Shown piece by piece: positions 25,188 to 34,969 of a stretch of DNA of 46,124 nucleotides. Each line of letters begins with the position of its first letter. Position 1 is the stretch's first letter. Under the pieces are notes generated by a model. The model searched no databases. It saw nothing but the letters and a program-made list of their open reading frames with translations, and was not told where the DNA came from. This DNA is from JAWXTS01 sp044433305 (GTDB lineage: Bacteria; Bacteroidota; Bacteroidia; Bacteroidales; Rikenellaceae), in contig JAWXTS010000005.1 of assembly GCA_044433305.1 (NCBI GenBank), positions 1-46,124 of the forward strand, in the 5' to 3' direction. Both the position numbers and the translations under genes were made by a program.

Positions 25188-26813
25188 ATGGCATATCAAA
25201 TTTCGCTTGTTCTGTCGCCTGATGAGGCAGCAAGCAAGAACAAAGTCTTGGCCGCAGCAGCGCGCAAGGCTCGTGTAGATGTTAACAATGTGGCGATGAT
25301 GCGTATCGTTCGTCGTTCGATAGATGCCCGCAAGGGGGTTAAGATAAATTTGGGCGTTGAGCTTTTTGTCGATGGTGACCAACAGCCAGAGCCTGTGCAC
25401 TTCGATTATAACGATGTGTCGACAAAACCTGCGGTTGCTATTGTTGGCTCGGGTCCCGCAGGTCTCTTTGCAGCCCTAAGGCTTATTGAGCAGGGCCTTC
25501 GTCCTATTGTTGTTGAGCGTGGCAAGGATGTATCTACTCGCCGCAAGGACCTTGCAATCATAAATCGTGGCGGAGATGTTGACTCAAATTCAAACTATGC
25601 CTTTGGCGAGGGCGGTGCAGGAACCTACTCAGACGGCAAGCTATATACGCGCTCAAAAAAACGAGGCGACTATCATAAGTGCCTTCAGGTTTTCAGGTTC
25701 TTTGGTGCCTCGGAGGAGATACTCTATGATGCCCACCCACATATAGGTACCGACAAACTGCCAACTATCATTGCTGCCATGCGCGAGCAGATTATTTCTA
25801 GCGGTGGAGTGGTTCTTTTCGAGCACGCTTTGAGGGATGTGTTGATTAAAGATAACGCGATTCAGGGCATTGTTGTCGAGAATATTAGAAGTTCAGATAT
25901 TCTTGTTGGTAGCAGCTTTGAGCCTGTGAGATATGATGCTTCTGCGCTTACCACTATCGAAGCGCAGGCGGTTATGCTTGCTACGGGACACTCGGCTCGC
26001 GATGTGTATCATCTGCTTCATAACAAGGGCGTGGCTCTAGAGGCCAAGGCCTATGCTATGGGTGTGCGTGTCGAGCATCCTCAGACTCTGATAGATAAGA
26101 TACAATATAAGATGCGCTTCAGAGGGCCGAATCTGCCTGCTGCTAGCTACTCGCTTGTTGCTCAGGTTGGCTCGCGCGGTGTTTATTCTTTCTGTATGTG
26201 CCCAGGTGGATTTATCGTTCCTGCAAAGACGGCAGCTTCTGAGGCTGTGGTTAATGGCATGTCACCATCGTTGCGCAACTCAGTGTATGCCAACTCGGGT
26301 ATTGTTACCGAAATCAGAGAAGAAGACTATGCTCATCTTATTCCTCAGCATGGTGTGTTGGCTGGTTTGGTCTATCAACAGCAGCTAGAGGTCTTGGCCT
26401 ACGAAAATGGTGGCGATGGCAATAAAGCACCTGCTCAGCGACTGACCGATTTTGTTGCTGGTCGTAGCACTTCGTCGCTTCCAAAAAGCTCTTATGTTCC
26501 GGGTATGGAAGCCTCAGATATGTATGAGTGGCTGCCTGCCAAGATAAGCAATTCCTTGCGCGAGGGCTTTCGTGCTTTCGACAAAAAGATGCACGGATTC
26601 TTAACTGGCGACGCTGTTGTTCTGGGTGTTGAGTCGCGCACTTCGTCTCCCGTGCGCATACCGCGCGACAGAGAAACTTTTATGCATCCACAGATAGAAG
26701 GATTGTTCCCAGTGGGTGAGGGAGCAGGCTTCGCAGGGGGTATAATCTCGTCTGCCATTGATGGCGAGGTGGCAGCAAATGCCGTAAGAATTTATATGGA
26801 TAGCAAAAAATAA
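25188..26813 (+). CDS. FAD-dependent oxidoreductase, COG2509 type
   Basis: This is a 541-residue flavoprotein. An N-terminal region of about 80 residues precedes the dinucleotide-binding motif AIVGSGPAGLFAAL (84-97). The family block GEGGAGTYSDGKLYTR follows, and the C-terminal EGAGFAGGIISSAIDGEVAAN closes the FAD site. This large bacterial family is annotated as uncharacterised dehydrogenases, and no substrate is known to me. It is monocistronic between a divergent operon and the murE promoter. Length and motifs are complete. Confidence 0.88.
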   Translation: MAYQISLVLSPDEAASKNKVLAAAARKARVDVNNVAMMRIVRRSIDARKGVKINLGVELFVDGDQQPEPVHFDYNDVSTKPAVAIVGSGPAGLFAALRLIEQGLRPIVVERGKDVSTRRKDLAIINRGGDVDSNSNYAFGEGGAGTYSDGKLYTRSKKRGDYHKCLQVFRFFGASEEILYDAHPHIGTDKLPTIIAAMREQIISSGGVVLFEHALRDVLIKDNAIQGIVVENIRSSDILVGSSFEPVRYDASALTTIEAQAVMLATGHSARDVYHLLHNKGVALEAKAYAMGVRVEHPQTLIDKIQYKMRFRGPNLPAASYSLVAQVGSRGVYSFCMCPGGFIVPAKTAASEAVVNGMSPSLRNSVYANSGIVTEIREEDYAHLIPQHGVLAGLVYQQQLEVLAYENGGDGNKAPAQRLTDFVAGRSTSSLPKSSYVPGMEASDMYEWLPAKISNSLREGFRAFDKKMHGFLTGDAVVLGVESRTSSPVRIPRDRETFMHPQIEGLFPVGEGAGFAGGIISSAIDGEVAANAVRIYMDSKK

Positions 26814-26852
26814 TCTGAAAGTGTAAAAATGTTAATAAGTTGATTGGTTTTT

Positions 26853-26885
26853 TTGGAAAAAATGACAATGAAAAATATATCTTTG
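26853..26885 (+). promoter_or_regulatory. Probable promoter of the murE-ftsZ operon
   Basis: TTG (26853-26855), 22 bases, then TATCTTTG (26878-26885). The spacer is slightly long. The predicted leader of about 120 nt before murE contains two small hairpins: GCTAC/GTAGC (26899-26914) and TTCTA/TAGAA near 26958-26971. Confidence 0.5.
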
Positions 26886-27012
26886 TAGGATGTATTAAGC
26901 TACGCTTTTGTAGCCTTGTTACTAACTATCCAAATATCGATAGCTGCTGCTTGACTTTCTAGCTCTAGAACGTACTTTGTGGTGGCTTATCATTAAAAAC
27001 AAATCAACGATT

Positions 27013-28461
27013 ATGCAAGCTTACTTGCTCGATAAAAAATATATACTCGAACACATTGAGGCTAGCGCAAAGCCCATTTGCTCAGTGTGTTTCGATTCTC
27101 GAAAGGTAGAACAAGACAGCCTCTTTGTGGCTGTTGTTGGCACCAGCTCTGATGGTCATGACTATATAGGCACGGCCATAGATGCTGGAGCAACCACTAT
27201 TGTGTGTCAGAGCCTTCCTTCTCAGGTGCGTCAAGGCGTGGAGTACATCCGTGTCGAAGACAGCAATATCGCCTTGGGTAGGATATGTTCTGCCTTCTAT
27301 GGTAATCCAAGCTCAAAACTTAAACTTGTAGGTGTTACGGGTACCAATGGCAAGACCACTACGGCCACGCTGCTTTATGACTTGTTCACTCTGCTGGGCT
27401 ATAAGGTAGGCCTCATCTCTACGGTTATCTACCGTGTTGGCACAAAGAGCATAGAATCTACACACACTACTCCCGATTCTTTGAAACTCAATATGCTGCT
27501 TAAAGAGATGGTAGACGAGGGTTGCGACTATTGTTTTATGGAGGTCAGCAGCCATTCACTTGTTCAGCACCGTGTCGAGGGGTTGAGATTTGCAGGTGCC
27601 GTGTTCTCTAATATCACGCACGACCATCTTGACTACCACCATACCTTCGCTGCTTATATCGCTGCCAAGAAGATGCTTTTCGACTCGTTGGATAAATCTG
27701 CTTTTGCACTTATCAATGCCGACGATAGGAACGGCAGCGTCATGGTTCAGAACTGCAAGGCCAAATGCTATACCTACTCAACCGATAGCCGCAGCGACTT
27801 TGGCTGCCGCATCTTAGAGACTCATCCTGAGGGCATGTTGCTCAAGGTTGATGATGTGGACTTGTGTGTAAACTTCTTGGGTCGCTTCAATGCTTCGAAC
27901 CTGCTTTGCGTCTATGGCACGGCACTGCTGCTTGGAGCCGAGCGTCAAGAGGTGCTTGAGGCCATGAGTCAGTTGCGCTCTGTGGCAGGTCGCTTCGAGA
28001 CCATACGTTCAAACAACGGCATCACAGCTATTGTTGACTATGCTCACACGCCCGATGCCTTGCAGAATGTGCTGGATACAATCTCCGAAATTAAGTTCTC
28101 TGGTAAGGTGATTACCGTTGTGGGTTGTGGAGGAAATAGAGATGCTACCAAACGCCCTAAGATGGCGCGCATAGCCGTTGACAATAGTTCGCTTGCCATA
28201 CTCACTAGCGACAATCCTCGCTTTGAGAAGCCAGAGGCTATAATCGAAGATATGAAATCCTCGCTCGATGCCTGCTCAAAATACCTTGCTATCGTTGATA
28301 GAACTGAGGCTATACGCACGGCGGTGATGATGGCCGAGAGGGGCGATATTATCCTTATTGCAGGCAAGGGACACGAGCCTTACCAAGAGGTGTGTGGTGT
28401 TCGTCATCACTTTGATGATAGGGAGCAGGTGCGCGAAATGTTTGAAAATCTAAATAAATAA
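27013..28461 (+). CDS. murE: UDP-MurNAc-tripeptide ligase (meso-DAP adding)
   Basis: This is a 482-residue cytoplasmic Mur ligase. It adds the third stem-peptide residue to UDP-MurNAc-Ala-Glu using ATP. The ATP loop is GVTGTNGKTTT (107-117), the carbamylated lysine region is AAKKMLF (about K219), and DNPR (400-403) is the signature for meso-diaminopimelate specificity. The start MQAYLL is preferred over the frame opening at 26977, because the extra twelve residues are not family-like. It is the first gene of the cluster here: mraZ, mraW, ftsL and ftsI, which usually precede it, are not in the window upstream of it. Confidence 0.95.
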   Translation: MQAYLLDKKYILEHIEASAKPICSVCFDSRKVEQDSLFVAVVGTSSDGHDYIGTAIDAGATTIVCQSLPSQVRQGVEYIRVEDSNIALGRICSAFYGNPSSKLKLVGVTGTNGKTTTATLLYDLFTLLGYKVGLISTVIYRVGTKSIESTHTTPDSLKLNMLLKEMVDEGCDYCFMEVSSHSLVQHRVEGLRFAGAVFSNITHDHLDYHHTFAAYIAAKKMLFDSLDKSAFALINADDRNGSVMVQNCKAKCYTYSTDSRSDFGCRILETHPEGMLLKVDDVDLCVNFLGRFNASNLLCVYGTALLLGAERQEVLEAMSQLRSVAGRFETIRSNNGITAIVDYAHTPDALQNVLDTISEIKFSGKVITVVGCGGNRDATKRPKMARIAVDNSSLAILTSDNPRFEKPEAIIEDMKSSLDACSKYLAIVDRTEAIRTAVMMAERGDIILIAGKGHEPYQEVCGVRHHFDDREQVREMFENLNK

Positions 28462-28469
28462 TAAATATA

Positions 28470-29711
28470 ATGTTATATCACTTAGAACAATACTTATCTG
28501 GAATATATGATATACCTGGTGCAGGTATGTGGACCTACTTGTCTTTTAGGGCAGGCATGGCCGTAATCTTGGCACTTATCATAGGAATGGTCTTTGGCAA
28601 ACGAATCATACTAGCCTTGCAGCGTCGTCAGATAGGCGAGGATGTGCGTAATCTAGGTCTTGAGGGTCAGCTACAAAAAAAGGGCACTCCAACCATGGGT
28701 GGTCTTATAATCTTGGCGGCTATCTTGGTGCCTATTCTGCTCTTGGGCGATTTGACAAATGTCTATGTTCAGGTCATGATAGTGGCTACGGTATGGCTAG
28801 GTGTCATAGGCTTTTTGGACGACTATATCAAAGTAGCAAAGAAAAACAAGGAGGGTCTTAAGGGCAGGTTTAAAGTCTTTGGACAGATAGGCCTAGGCCT
28901 TATCGTTGGTATCACCATGTGGCAGAGTCCCGATGTTGTTGTCAGCGATAAGATAGACAACATGGCCGATACAACCAACGTCGAATATGTTATTAACCGC
29001 ATGGGGGGGAGCACTACCTTTGCCACACCATCACACAAGAGCATAGAAACCACCATCCCTTTCGTTAAGGACAATGAGTTTAATTATAGCGAGCTTATTC
29101 CCGACAAGTGGAACGATGATTTGGGTTGGCTACTCTATGTGCTGGTTGCAATTTTCATCATCACGGGAGTATCCAACTGTGCCAATCTGACCGACGGACT
29201 CGATGGTTTGGCTGCGGGGGTCTCGGCCTCGATAGTGGTCGTGCTGGGTATCTTCGCCTATCTCTCGGGTAATATAATCTATGCCGAGTACCTCGATATA
29301 ATGTATATCCCAAATAGTGGAGAGCTTGTTGTTTTTGCTGCGGCTTTTGTGGGTGCACTGCTAGGCTTTTTGTGGTACAACTGCTATCCTGCTCAGGTGT
29401 TTATGGGAGACACGGGAAGTCTTGCCATAGGTGGTATTATAGCTGTTATGGCTCTTCTGATACGTAAGGAACTTCTGCTTCCTATCCTTTGTGGAGTGTT
29501 CTTTGTTGAGGGCTTGTCGGTTATTGCTCAAGTTTCCTACTTCAAATATACTAAACGTCGCTATGGCGAGGGTAGGCGTATATTCTTGATGGCTCCATTG
29601 CACCATCACTACCAAAAAAGTGGTTACATTGAAAACAAGATAGTAGTTCGTTTTTGGCTGGTTCAGATTCTGCTTGCAGCCATAACGATAATAACTTTAA
29701 AAATACGATAG
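28470..29711 (+). CDS. mraY: Phospho-MurNAc-pentapeptide transferase
   Basis: This is a 413-residue integral membrane enzyme that transfers phospho-MurNAc-pentapeptide to undecaprenyl phosphate, making lipid I. Signatures are GTPTMGG, FLDDYIKV with the Asp pair, NLTDGLDGLAAG and the HHHYQKSG loop. About ten hydrophobic helices are present. The extra 50 or so residues around 150-205 (VSDKIDNMADTTN onward) form a non-membrane loop that makes it longer than proteobacterial MraY (about 360). From memory this is usual for Bacteroidota. It lies eight bases after murE, and murD starts on the next base after its stop. Confidence 0.95.
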   Translation: MLYHLEQYLSGIYDIPGAGMWTYLSFRAGMAVILALIIGMVFGKRIILALQRRQIGEDVRNLGLEGQLQKKGTPTMGGLIILAAILVPILLLGDLTNVYVQVMIVATVWLGVIGFLDDYIKVAKKNKEGLKGRFKVFGQIGLGLIVGITMWQSPDVVVSDKIDNMADTTNVEYVINRMGGSTTFATPSHKSIETTIPFVKDNEFNYSELIPDKWNDDLGWLLYVLVAIFIITGVSNCANLTDGLDGLAAGVSASIVVVLGIFAYLSGNIIYAEYLDIMYIPNSGELVVFAAAFVGALLGFLWYNCYPAQVFMGDTGSLAIGGIIAVMALLIRKELLLPILCGVFFVEGLSVIAQVSYFKYTKRRYGEGRRIFLMAPLHHHYQKSGYIENKIVVRFWLVQILLAAITIITLKIR

Positions 29712-31058
29712 ATGGCAGCAAAGATAGTAATACTAGGTGCAGGTGAGAGCGGCTGTGGTTCGGCTATACTTGCAAAACTCAAGGGTCTAGAGACTTTTGT
29801 TTCCGATTTTTCATCTATCTCCCCTAAATATATATCCTTGCTCGAACAGTATGATATAGACTATGAGCAAGGGGGGCACGATTTTGAGCGCGTCTTGCAG
29901 GCCGACAAGGTCATAAAATCTCCGGGCATACCCGATAAGGCACCCATAATCAAGGCCCTTAAGGAGAAAAACATACCGATAATTTCGGAGATAGAGTTCG
30001 CCAGTGAATATACCTCTGCCAAAACTATATGTATCACAGGCAGCAACGGCAAGACAACTACAACAACCCTTACCTATAACATCCTTCGCGATGCAGGCTA
30101 CAATGTTGCCGTTGGGGGAAACATAGGCCAGAGCTTTGCCTACTCTGTTGCTACGGGTAGCTATGATTACTATGTGTTAGAGCTTAGTAGCTTTCAGCTT
30201 GATGGCTGCTATGATTTTAGAGCCGATGTGGCCGTGTTGATGAACATAACACCCGACCACTTGGATAGATATGACTACCAGTTGCAGAACTATGTAGATA
30301 GCAAGTTTCGCGTTGCGCAGAATCAAACTCCAGAGGACAAGCTAATCTTCTGTATAGACGACCCTCTTACCATGGGTAGCAAAGATAAATTCGATGTGCA
30401 GGCCTGTCAACTACCTTTCAGTTCTAAGTCTACGCAAGATAGCGGTGCTTATGTCCTTGATGGAATGCTTAATATAAACTGTTGTGGTATCTGCATGAGA
30501 ATAGATAGCTCAAAGCTTAAAATCGCGGGTATGCACAACCACTATAATGTTATGGCTGCATCTATGGCTGCTCTGAGCGTTGGCGTTAGTCCAGAAGATA
30601 TAATAAAGAGCGTAGAGGCCTTTGGTGGGGTAGAACATAGACTTGAGTCTGTGGGCTGTGTCGATGGTGTAGAGTATATCAACGACTCTAAGGCCACTAA
30701 TGTTGACTCTGTGTGGTATGCACTTGATAGCATGACAAAGCCTGTTGTTTGGATCGCTGGTGGTACCGACAAGGGCAATGACTACTCATGCCTTCTGCCG
30801 CTTATAGAGGGCAGGGTAAAGGCTCTGGTGTGTATGGGCTTGGATAATAAAAAGCTAGTCGAGTTTTTCTCAGAGCATATCGCCGATGTTGTTAGCACAG
30901 ATTCTCTAGAAGAGGCCATGTCTAAGGCTGCGTCCTTGGCAGCCTCGGGCGATGCGGTCTTGTTGTCTCCAGCATGTGCCAGCTTTGATTTGTTTAATAA
31001 CTATGAACACCGCGGAGAGATGTTCAAGCAGTGGGTCACCGATTATAAAACCAAGTAA
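29712..31058 (+). CDS. murD: UDP-MurNAc-alanine--D-glutamate ligase
   Basis: This is a 448-residue cytoplasmic Mur ligase. An N-terminal Rossmann-like domain (VILGAGESGCG) binds UDP-MurNAc-Ala. The ATP loop is GSNGKTTTTTL (110-120). The central block NITPDHLDRY and the C-terminal YINDSKATN and LLSPACASFD blocks are diagnostic of MurD. The start codon directly abuts the mraY stop. No anomalies. Confidence 0.95.
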   Translation: MAAKIVILGAGESGCGSAILAKLKGLETFVSDFSSISPKYISLLEQYDIDYEQGGHDFERVLQADKVIKSPGIPDKAPIIKALKEKNIPIISEIEFASEYTSAKTICITGSNGKTTTTTLTYNILRDAGYNVAVGGNIGQSFAYSVATGSYDYYVLELSSFQLDGCYDFRADVAVLMNITPDHLDRYDYQLQNYVDSKFRVAQNQTPEDKLIFCIDDPLTMGSKDKFDVQACQLPFSSKSTQDSGAYVLDGMLNINCCGICMRIDSSKLKIAGMHNHYNVMAASMAALSVGVSPEDIIKSVEAFGGVEHRLESVGCVDGVEYINDSKATNVDSVWYALDSMTKPVVWIAGGTDKGNDYSCLLPLIEGRVKALVCMGLDNKKLVEFFSEHIADVVSTDSLEEAMSKAASLAASGDAVLLSPACASFDLFNNYEHRGEMFKQWVTDYKTK

Positions 31059-31060
31059 AG

Positions 31061-32431
31061 ATGAATAATATAGAGGACCTAGAAATTCAGAGTCCCCAAG
31101 TTAAGAAAGTAGAGACACCCTCTAAGGTCTTTGAACCTGAGGTGAAGCCTCGAAGATCGCTCTGGGAGACGCTGCTTTATGACCGAATAATGGGCGGTGA
31201 TAAGGTTCTGTGGATGATAATCTCGATTCTGATTTTCATGTCGGTGTTGGTGGTTTACTCGTCTACGGCATCCTTGGCCTATAATGAGCTTGATGGCGAT
31301 ACATCCTATTTTCTGTTTGACCAGTTGTTCAATCTGAGCTTGGGAGTGATGTTCATGTTCATAGTCTACCTATTTACTTATCGAACCTATGGCCGCCTTG
31401 CCGAGTTGTGTGCTGTATTTGCCTTTTTGCTTGTTGTATATGCTCAGATTTGGGGTGTCGAGATTAACGGAGCCTCGCGCTGGGTGCGCATACCAGGCCT
31501 TGGGGTGACCTTTCAGCCCTCTGACTTTCTGCGATATAGCCTTGTTTTGTACCTGTGCAAGAAGATGAACCGTATAGGTGACAACTTTGATGATGTCTAC
31601 CTTCTTCCAAATATGTTCTATACCAAAGGCGCACCCTCAAACAGTTATATAATACAGAAGTATACCATACCTTTGTTGGGCCCTATTGCTGCTTCGTGCC
31701 TATTGATTCTTCTTGGTAACCTATCTACGGCCATGATGACTTTCTTTGTGTGCTGTTTGATGTTCTATATGGCGAGGGTTCGTTTACGCGAGATACTAAG
31801 GCTGGTGTCTGTGGCTGTTATAGGTGGTGTGTTGCTGATTGCTGTGTTGAATTTGTGTGGTTATGACCGTGCTCAGACATGGATTAATCGAGGAGCCAGC
31901 TATGTAGGTATAGAGACAGAAAGCCTAGAGAATAACGAAGATAAGGATTTTCAGAAGGAGCAGGCTCAGGTTACGGTTGCCTCGGGAGGTTTCTTTTGGG
32001 GCAAGGGTCCGGGTCAGAGTACCCAGCGCAGCAACCTTCCTCACTCTTATTCTGACTTTGCCTATGCCTTTGTTATAGAGGAGTATGGCGATTTGGTAGC
32101 TTTTCTGGTGCTGCTGTTCTATATGTGGCTTTTTGCCCGCTCAAAGATTATCGCACAGAAGCTTGGCTCCCAGTTTTCGTCTATGCTGGTTCTAGGGTTG
32201 AGCCTTATGATAACGGTTCAGGCATTGATTAATATGGCGGTTTCTGTGGGGCTTGCTCCCGTCACGGGACAAACCCTGCCACTCATAAGCAAGGGTGGTT
32301 CTTCGGTGGTCTTTACGTGTATGGCTCTTGGAATGATATTGAGTCTTAGTCGCGATGCAGACAAGAAAGCTCTTGAGCCTAAGCTTAAAGGAGCATCGGT
32401 TATCGAGGATAATCGTATAGTTATAAAGTAA
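31061..32431 (+). CDS. ftsW: Septal peptidoglycan polymerase FtsW
   Basis: This is a 456-residue SEDS-family membrane protein with about ten helices. A cytoplasmic N-terminal tail of about 45 residues (with PQVKKVETPSK) precedes the first helix. SEDS signatures are TFQPSDFLRYSLVLYL, LPHSYSDFAYAFVIEEYG and GQTLPLISKGGSS. FtsW polymerises lipid II at the septum with a partner class B PBP (FtsI), whose gene is not in this window. It starts two bases after murD. Confidence 0.93.
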   Translation: MNNIEDLEIQSPQVKKVETPSKVFEPEVKPRRSLWETLLYDRIMGGDKVLWMIISILIFMSVLVVYSSTASLAYNELDGDTSYFLFDQLFNLSLGVMFMFIVYLFTYRTYGRLAELCAVFAFLLVVYAQIWGVEINGASRWVRIPGLGVTFQPSDFLRYSLVLYLCKKMNRIGDNFDDVYLLPNMFYTKGAPSNSYIIQKYTIPLLGPIAASCLLILLGNLSTAMMTFFVCCLMFYMARVRLREILRLVSVAVIGGVLLIAVLNLCGYDRAQTWINRGASYVGIETESLENNEDKDFQKEQAQVTVASGGFFWGKGPGQSTQRSNLPHSYSDFAYAFVIEEYGDLVAFLVLLFYMWLFARSKIIAQKLGSQFSSMLVLGLSLMITVQALINMAVSVGLAPVTGQTLPLISKGGSSVVFTCMALGMILSLSRDADKKALEPKLKGASVIEDNRIVIK

Positions 32432-32447
32432 CCTAAATAAAACTAAG

Positions 32448-33566
32448 ATGGCGAATAGACAGCTAAGAGTAATACTAAGCGGTGGCGGCACGGGAGGACA
32501 TATCTATCCTGCTGTTGCTACGGCGCAGGCCCTTGAACGCGCGCTTGGACGTGGGGTCGAGATACTATTTGTGGGTGCTTTGGGCAAGATGGAAATGACC
32601 AAGGTCCCTGCCTTGGGTTACAATATAAAGGGGCTTCCTGTGGTTGGCCTCCAGCGCAAGCTGAGCTTGGGAAACCTTAAGCTCCCTTTCAAAATTATAA
32701 AAAGCGTTTATGGTGCACAAGCCATAATCAAAGACTTTAAGGCCGATATAGTCGTTGGCTTTGGAGGATATGCTAGTGGGCCAGTTCTGTGGGCTGCTCA
32801 GCGATTGGGCATACCAACTGTATTGCAGGAGCAAAACTCCTATGCTGGCCTAACCAATAAGCTGCTTGCGCGCAAGGCAAAAGCAATATGCGTGGCCTAC
32901 CAGAATATGGATACCTTTTTCGATGCTAACAAGATAATCTATACGGGAAACCCTTTGCGTGGTAGCTTTGGCGAGGAGTCGGGGCTTAGGTCTGAGGCCT
33001 TGGATTACTTTGGTTTTAGTGACTCGAAGCCCGTGGTTATGATAGTGGGAGGTTCTCTTGGTTCGCGCACGCTGAATGACACAATGAAGGCCGCCTACGA
33101 GGGCTTGGCCAAAAGAGATGATATTCAGGTTATATGGCAAACGGGAGGCTACTATGATAAGGAGATGGAGAACTTTGTGCGTGAGCGTGGTGGCGACTGC
33201 GATACAATATGGCGCAAGGCCTTTATCGAGCGCATGGACTATGCCTATGCCGCCAGTGACCTTGTTGTCAGCCGCTCGGGAGCATGCACAATATCAGAGC
33301 TTTGCTTGGTTGGCAAACCTACGATTTTTGTACCTTCGCCTAATGTTGCTGAGGACCATCAGACCAAAAATGCCATGGCCTTAAAGTCTGAGGGTGCAGC
33401 AGAGATAGTGGCAGATAGTACCTGTGTCGAGAACCTTTGGGGTGTGGTCGAAAAACTTCTTACCGATAAAGAACGACTGTCGGCCATGTCAAAGGCCATA
33501 ACCTCGCTGGGCATAAGCGACTCGGCAGATAGAATAGTAAATAAGATTTTGGAGATAGTAGAATGA
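32448..33566 (+). CDS. murG: UDP-GlcNAc:lipid I GlcNAc transferase
   Basis: This is a 372-residue peripheral membrane GT28 enzyme that converts lipid I to lipid II. The N-terminal loop is SGGGTGGHIYPA (11-22). The second domain has IVGGSLGSRTLN and the UDP-GlcNAc-binding block SRSGACTISEL, then PTIFVPSPNVAEDHQTKNA. The stop overlaps the murC start (ATGA), so the two are translationally coupled. Confidence 0.95.
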   Translation: MANRQLRVILSGGGTGGHIYPAVATAQALERALGRGVEILFVGALGKMEMTKVPALGYNIKGLPVVGLQRKLSLGNLKLPFKIIKSVYGAQAIIKDFKADIVVGFGGYASGPVLWAAQRLGIPTVLQEQNSYAGLTNKLLARKAKAICVAYQNMDTFFDANKIIYTGNPLRGSFGEESGLRSEALDYFGFSDSKPVVMIVGGSLGSRTLNDTMKAAYEGLAKRDDIQVIWQTGGYYDKEMENFVRERGGDCDTIWRKAFIERMDYAYAASDLVVSRSGACTISELCLVGKPTIFVPSPNVAEDHQTKNAMALKSEGAAEIVADSTCVENLWGVVEKLLTDKERLSAMSKAITSLGISDSADRIVNKILEIVE

Positions 33567-34927
33567 ACATAGAAAGAGTATATTTCATAGGAATTGGCGG
33601 CATAGGCATGAGTGCCTTGGCTCGTTATTTTATGCACGAGGGTAAGGCGGTTGCAGGCTATGACCGCACACAGACAGAGCTTACTCTAGCCTTAGAGTCT
33701 GAGGGAGCTACCGTGTGTTATCAGAGTGGCGAAGAGTTTATCCCTGAGGCTTTTAGGGATAGAGCGACGACGCTTGTTGTCTATACCCCTGCTGTTGCAA
33801 CTACCCATGCCCAGTACGTTTATTTCGAGCAGAACGGCTTCGAGATAGTCAAACGCTCTAAGATGCTTGGTGTAATAGCTAAAGATAAATATGTGATGGC
33901 TGTGGCAGGCACGCACGGCAAGACTTCGACCACCTCTATGTTGGCCTATTTTAATTCTATCTCTAGCACCAGCGGTAGTGGCAGTGCCTTTCTGGGAGGT
34001 ATAGCCAAGAATTTTAAGAGCAATATGGTGTTGGGCGATGGCGAGCGTTTGGCTGTTGAGGCCGATGAGTTCGACCGCTCATTCTTGCAGCTGTACCCCA
34101 ATGTGGCTGTTATAACTTCTTGTGATGCCGATCACCTTGACATCTACGGCACGCATGAGGCCGTCAAGCAGGCTTTTGCCAGCTTTGCATCACAGATAAA
34201 GGCAGACGGTGCTTTGGTGCTTAAGCAAGGCGTTGAGCTTGATGTTGAGAACAAAGACATAACAATTTATAGATATAGCTACGATGATAGCGCGAGTGAC
34301 TTCTATGCCACAAATATAAAACCTTTGGAGGGCGGATATTATAACTTTGATATGGTGTCTCCTTTTGGGACTCTGGCCGACTGTCGAGTTGGTATCCCGG
34401 GTTGGATTAATGTAGAGAATGCTATTGCTGCGGCAGCCCTGCTGCTGATTTCGGGTTGCCACAAAGATAAACTAAGAGAGGCTATGGCGGGTTTCTCGGG
34501 TGTTCTACGTCGATTTGATTTCCATATCAATCGCCCAGATAGAGTGTATATGAACGACTATGCCCATCATCCACGAGAGCTTACGGCAGCCATAACCTCT
34601 GTGCGTAAGATGTTCCCAAAGAAGAAACTTACGGTGATGTTCCAGCCCCACCTGTACACCCGCACAAGGGATTTTCATGCCGCTTTCGCAGAGGCTTTGT
34701 CGCTGTGCGACGATGTGCTGCTTATGCCTATCTATCCAGCCCGCGAGCTGCCAATAGAGGGGGTTAGTTCGCAGATGATAGCCAAAGATATTACTGTTCC
34801 TGTTGCCATAGTTGAGAAGCAGGACGTTTTGAATGTTATTGAGGCTAAGAACCCTGAGCTATTTGTGAGCTTTGGAGCAGGCGATATAGATTGTTTTTGT
34901 GATAAAATTGCTGAAAAATTGCAGTAA
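33563..34927 (+). CDS. murC: UDP-MurNAc--L-alanine ligase
   Basis: This is a 454-residue cytoplasmic ligase that adds the first L-Ala to UDP-MurNAc. The N-terminal FIGIGGIGMSALA binds the nucleotide sugar. The ATP loop is GTHGKTSTTSM (116-126). EADEFDRSFL, the block NDYAHHPRELTA and FQPHLYTRTRDF are typical MurC segments. It overlaps murG by four bases. Despite its position after murG, it acts at the start of the pathway. Confidence 0.95.
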   Translation: MNIERVYFIGIGGIGMSALARYFMHEGKAVAGYDRTQTELTLALESEGATVCYQSGEEFIPEAFRDRATTLVVYTPAVATTHAQYVYFEQNGFEIVKRSKMLGVIAKDKYVMAVAGTHGKTSTTSMLAYFNSISSTSGSGSAFLGGIAKNFKSNMVLGDGERLAVEADEFDRSFLQLYPNVAVITSCDADHLDIYGTHEAVKQAFASFASQIKADGALVLKQGVELDVENKDITIYRYSYDDSASDFYATNIKPLEGGYYNFDMVSPFGTLADCRVGIPGWINVENAIAAAALLLISGCHKDKLREAMAGFSGVLRRFDFHINRPDRVYMNDYAHHPRELTAAITSVRKMFPKKKLTVMFQPHLYTRTRDFHAAFAEALSLCDDVLLMPIYPARELPIEGVSSQMIAKDITVPVAIVEKQDVLNVIEAKNPELFVSFGAGDIDCFCDKIAEKLQ

Positions 34928-34969
34928 TTTTGTATATTGCAGGCGAACCTAAACTTACAACCAGATAGA